From NCBI GenBank assembly GCA_016195615.1, contig JACPZF010000057.1:1-7036 (forward strand): 7,036 nucleotides of DNA. Reading direction: 5' to 3'. The translations under genes and the position numbers were made by a program. Position 1 is the stretch's first letter; each line of letters starts with the position of its first letter. This stretch comes from Candidatus Gottesmanbacteria bacterium. GTDB lineage: Bacteria > Patescibacteriota > Microgenomatia > JACPZF01. The notes under the pieces are model-generated. The model saw nothing but the letters and a program-made list of their open reading frames with translations, was not told where the DNA came from and ran no database searches. Of the stretch, positions 6,953 to 7,036 are shown piece by piece.

Positions 6953-6958
6953 ATTATA
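6953..6958 (-). promoter_or_regulatory. Possible -10 promoter element (TATAAT) for the CAP gene and downstream block
   Basis: The minus strand has an exact TATAAT 32 bases before the CAP start codon. No good TTGACA-like box lies 16-18 bases further upstream and there is no TG extension. The motif overlaps the likely stop codon of the upstream partial gene, and the region is AT-rich, so chance occurrence is a real possibility. Confidence 0.3.
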
Positions 6959-7036
6959 GGTTAAATAATTCGACGAGTTTCTTTAGGGATTTTTCTAAGT
7001 TTCCCCGGTTGTTAAACCGCCACTCGGATTCCTTTA
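6954..7036 (-). CDS. C-terminal fragment of an unidentified gene, possibly a transposase
   Basis: Entering from the right edge, one minus-strand frame is open for 26 codons (7034 down to 6957) and ends in TAA at 6954-6956; the other two frames stop early. The peptide starts KESEWRFNNRG and continues with a Lys/Glu/Leu pattern typical of a C-terminal amphipathic helix, so it looks like real protein. ESEWRFNNR faintly recalls the C-terminal end of ISXO2/IS1595-type transposases, where an aromatic-rich E-x-x-[WY]-R-[FW]-N-x-R stretch lies near the end; this is memory of the family, not a search result. The fragment is too short to name. The same strand and a 33-base gap to the CAP gene would also allow it to be an upstream member of the same transcript. 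Confidence 0.45.
   Translation of the reverse strand, partial: KESEWRFNNRGNLEKSLKKLVELFNL

Noticed and set aside
1..7036. Recoded TGA (glycine or tryptophan), as in some CPR lineages
   Set aside because: TGA ends the UXS-like gene and rmlA exactly at ATGA overlaps, and no conserved protein here is interrupted by an in-frame TGA.
1..7036. tRNA, rRNA, CRISPR array, riboswitch or complete insertion sequence
   Set aside because: Coding sequence fills nearly the whole window, and no direct-repeat array, cloverleaf or paired terminal repeats were seen in the short gaps.

Overview
The window is a compact, entirely minus-strand gene block that reads from right to left. It looks like a sugar-nucleotide and cell-envelope glycan locus from a bacterium with a low-GC genome. 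Gaps are 3 to 46 bases, and two gene pairs overlap by an ATGA. TGA acts as a stop (at 942-944 and 5211-5213) and no gene needs it read as an amino acid, so the genetic code appears standard. Small genes, tight packing, and a membrane-anchored CAP-domain protein with a His/Asn-rich cytoplasmic N-terminus suggest a Candidatus Patescibacteria (CPR) genome, perhaps Microgenomates-like. That assignment is inference from style, not from a marker gene.

Layout in transcription order: (i) the last 26 codons of an unidentified gene entering from the right edge (6954-7036), with a faint resemblance to a transposase C-terminus; (ii) a short leader with a TATAAT and a 7-bp hairpin beside the next start codon; (iii) a CAP/SCP-domain membrane protein (6042-6920); (iv) an RmlA-type sugar-1-phosphate nucleotidyltransferase with an unusual hydrophobic N-terminal extension (5211-6038); (v) dTDP-glucose 4,6-dehydratase RmlB (4240-5214); (vi) a UDP-glucose 6-dehydrogenase (2934-4226); (vii) GDP-mannose 4,6-dehydratase (1913-2887); (viii) a UDP-glucuronate decarboxylase/UDP-xylose synthase-like enzyme (942-1907); (ix) a family 2 glycosyltransferase fused to a GtrA-like membrane domain, cut by the left edge (1-945).

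Together the enzymes feed three nucleotide-sugar pools. RmlA and RmlB give dTDP-4-keto-6-deoxyglucose, the precursor of dTDP-rhamnose and related sugars. The UDP-glucose dehydrogenase and the UXS-like enzyme give UDP-glucuronate and then UDP-xylose. GMD gives GDP-4-keto-6-deoxymannose, the precursor of GDP-fucose, GDP-rhamnose or GDP-perosamine. The terminal epimerases, reductases or aminotransferases for the two keto-sugars are absent here and should lie nearby or elsewhere. The polyprenyl-phosphate-type glycosyltransferase probably loads a sugar on a lipid carrier for use outside the membrane.

I see no clearly new biological system. The most notable points are the hydrophobic extension on RmlA, a Gly-Arg-Thr in place of the usual NAD-selecting acidic residue in the UDP-glucose dehydrogenase, and the hairpin at the predicted 5' end of the CAP gene message. 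I see no RNA genes, CRISPR array, complete insertion sequence or convincing terminator, and no gene-free stretch over 300 bases.
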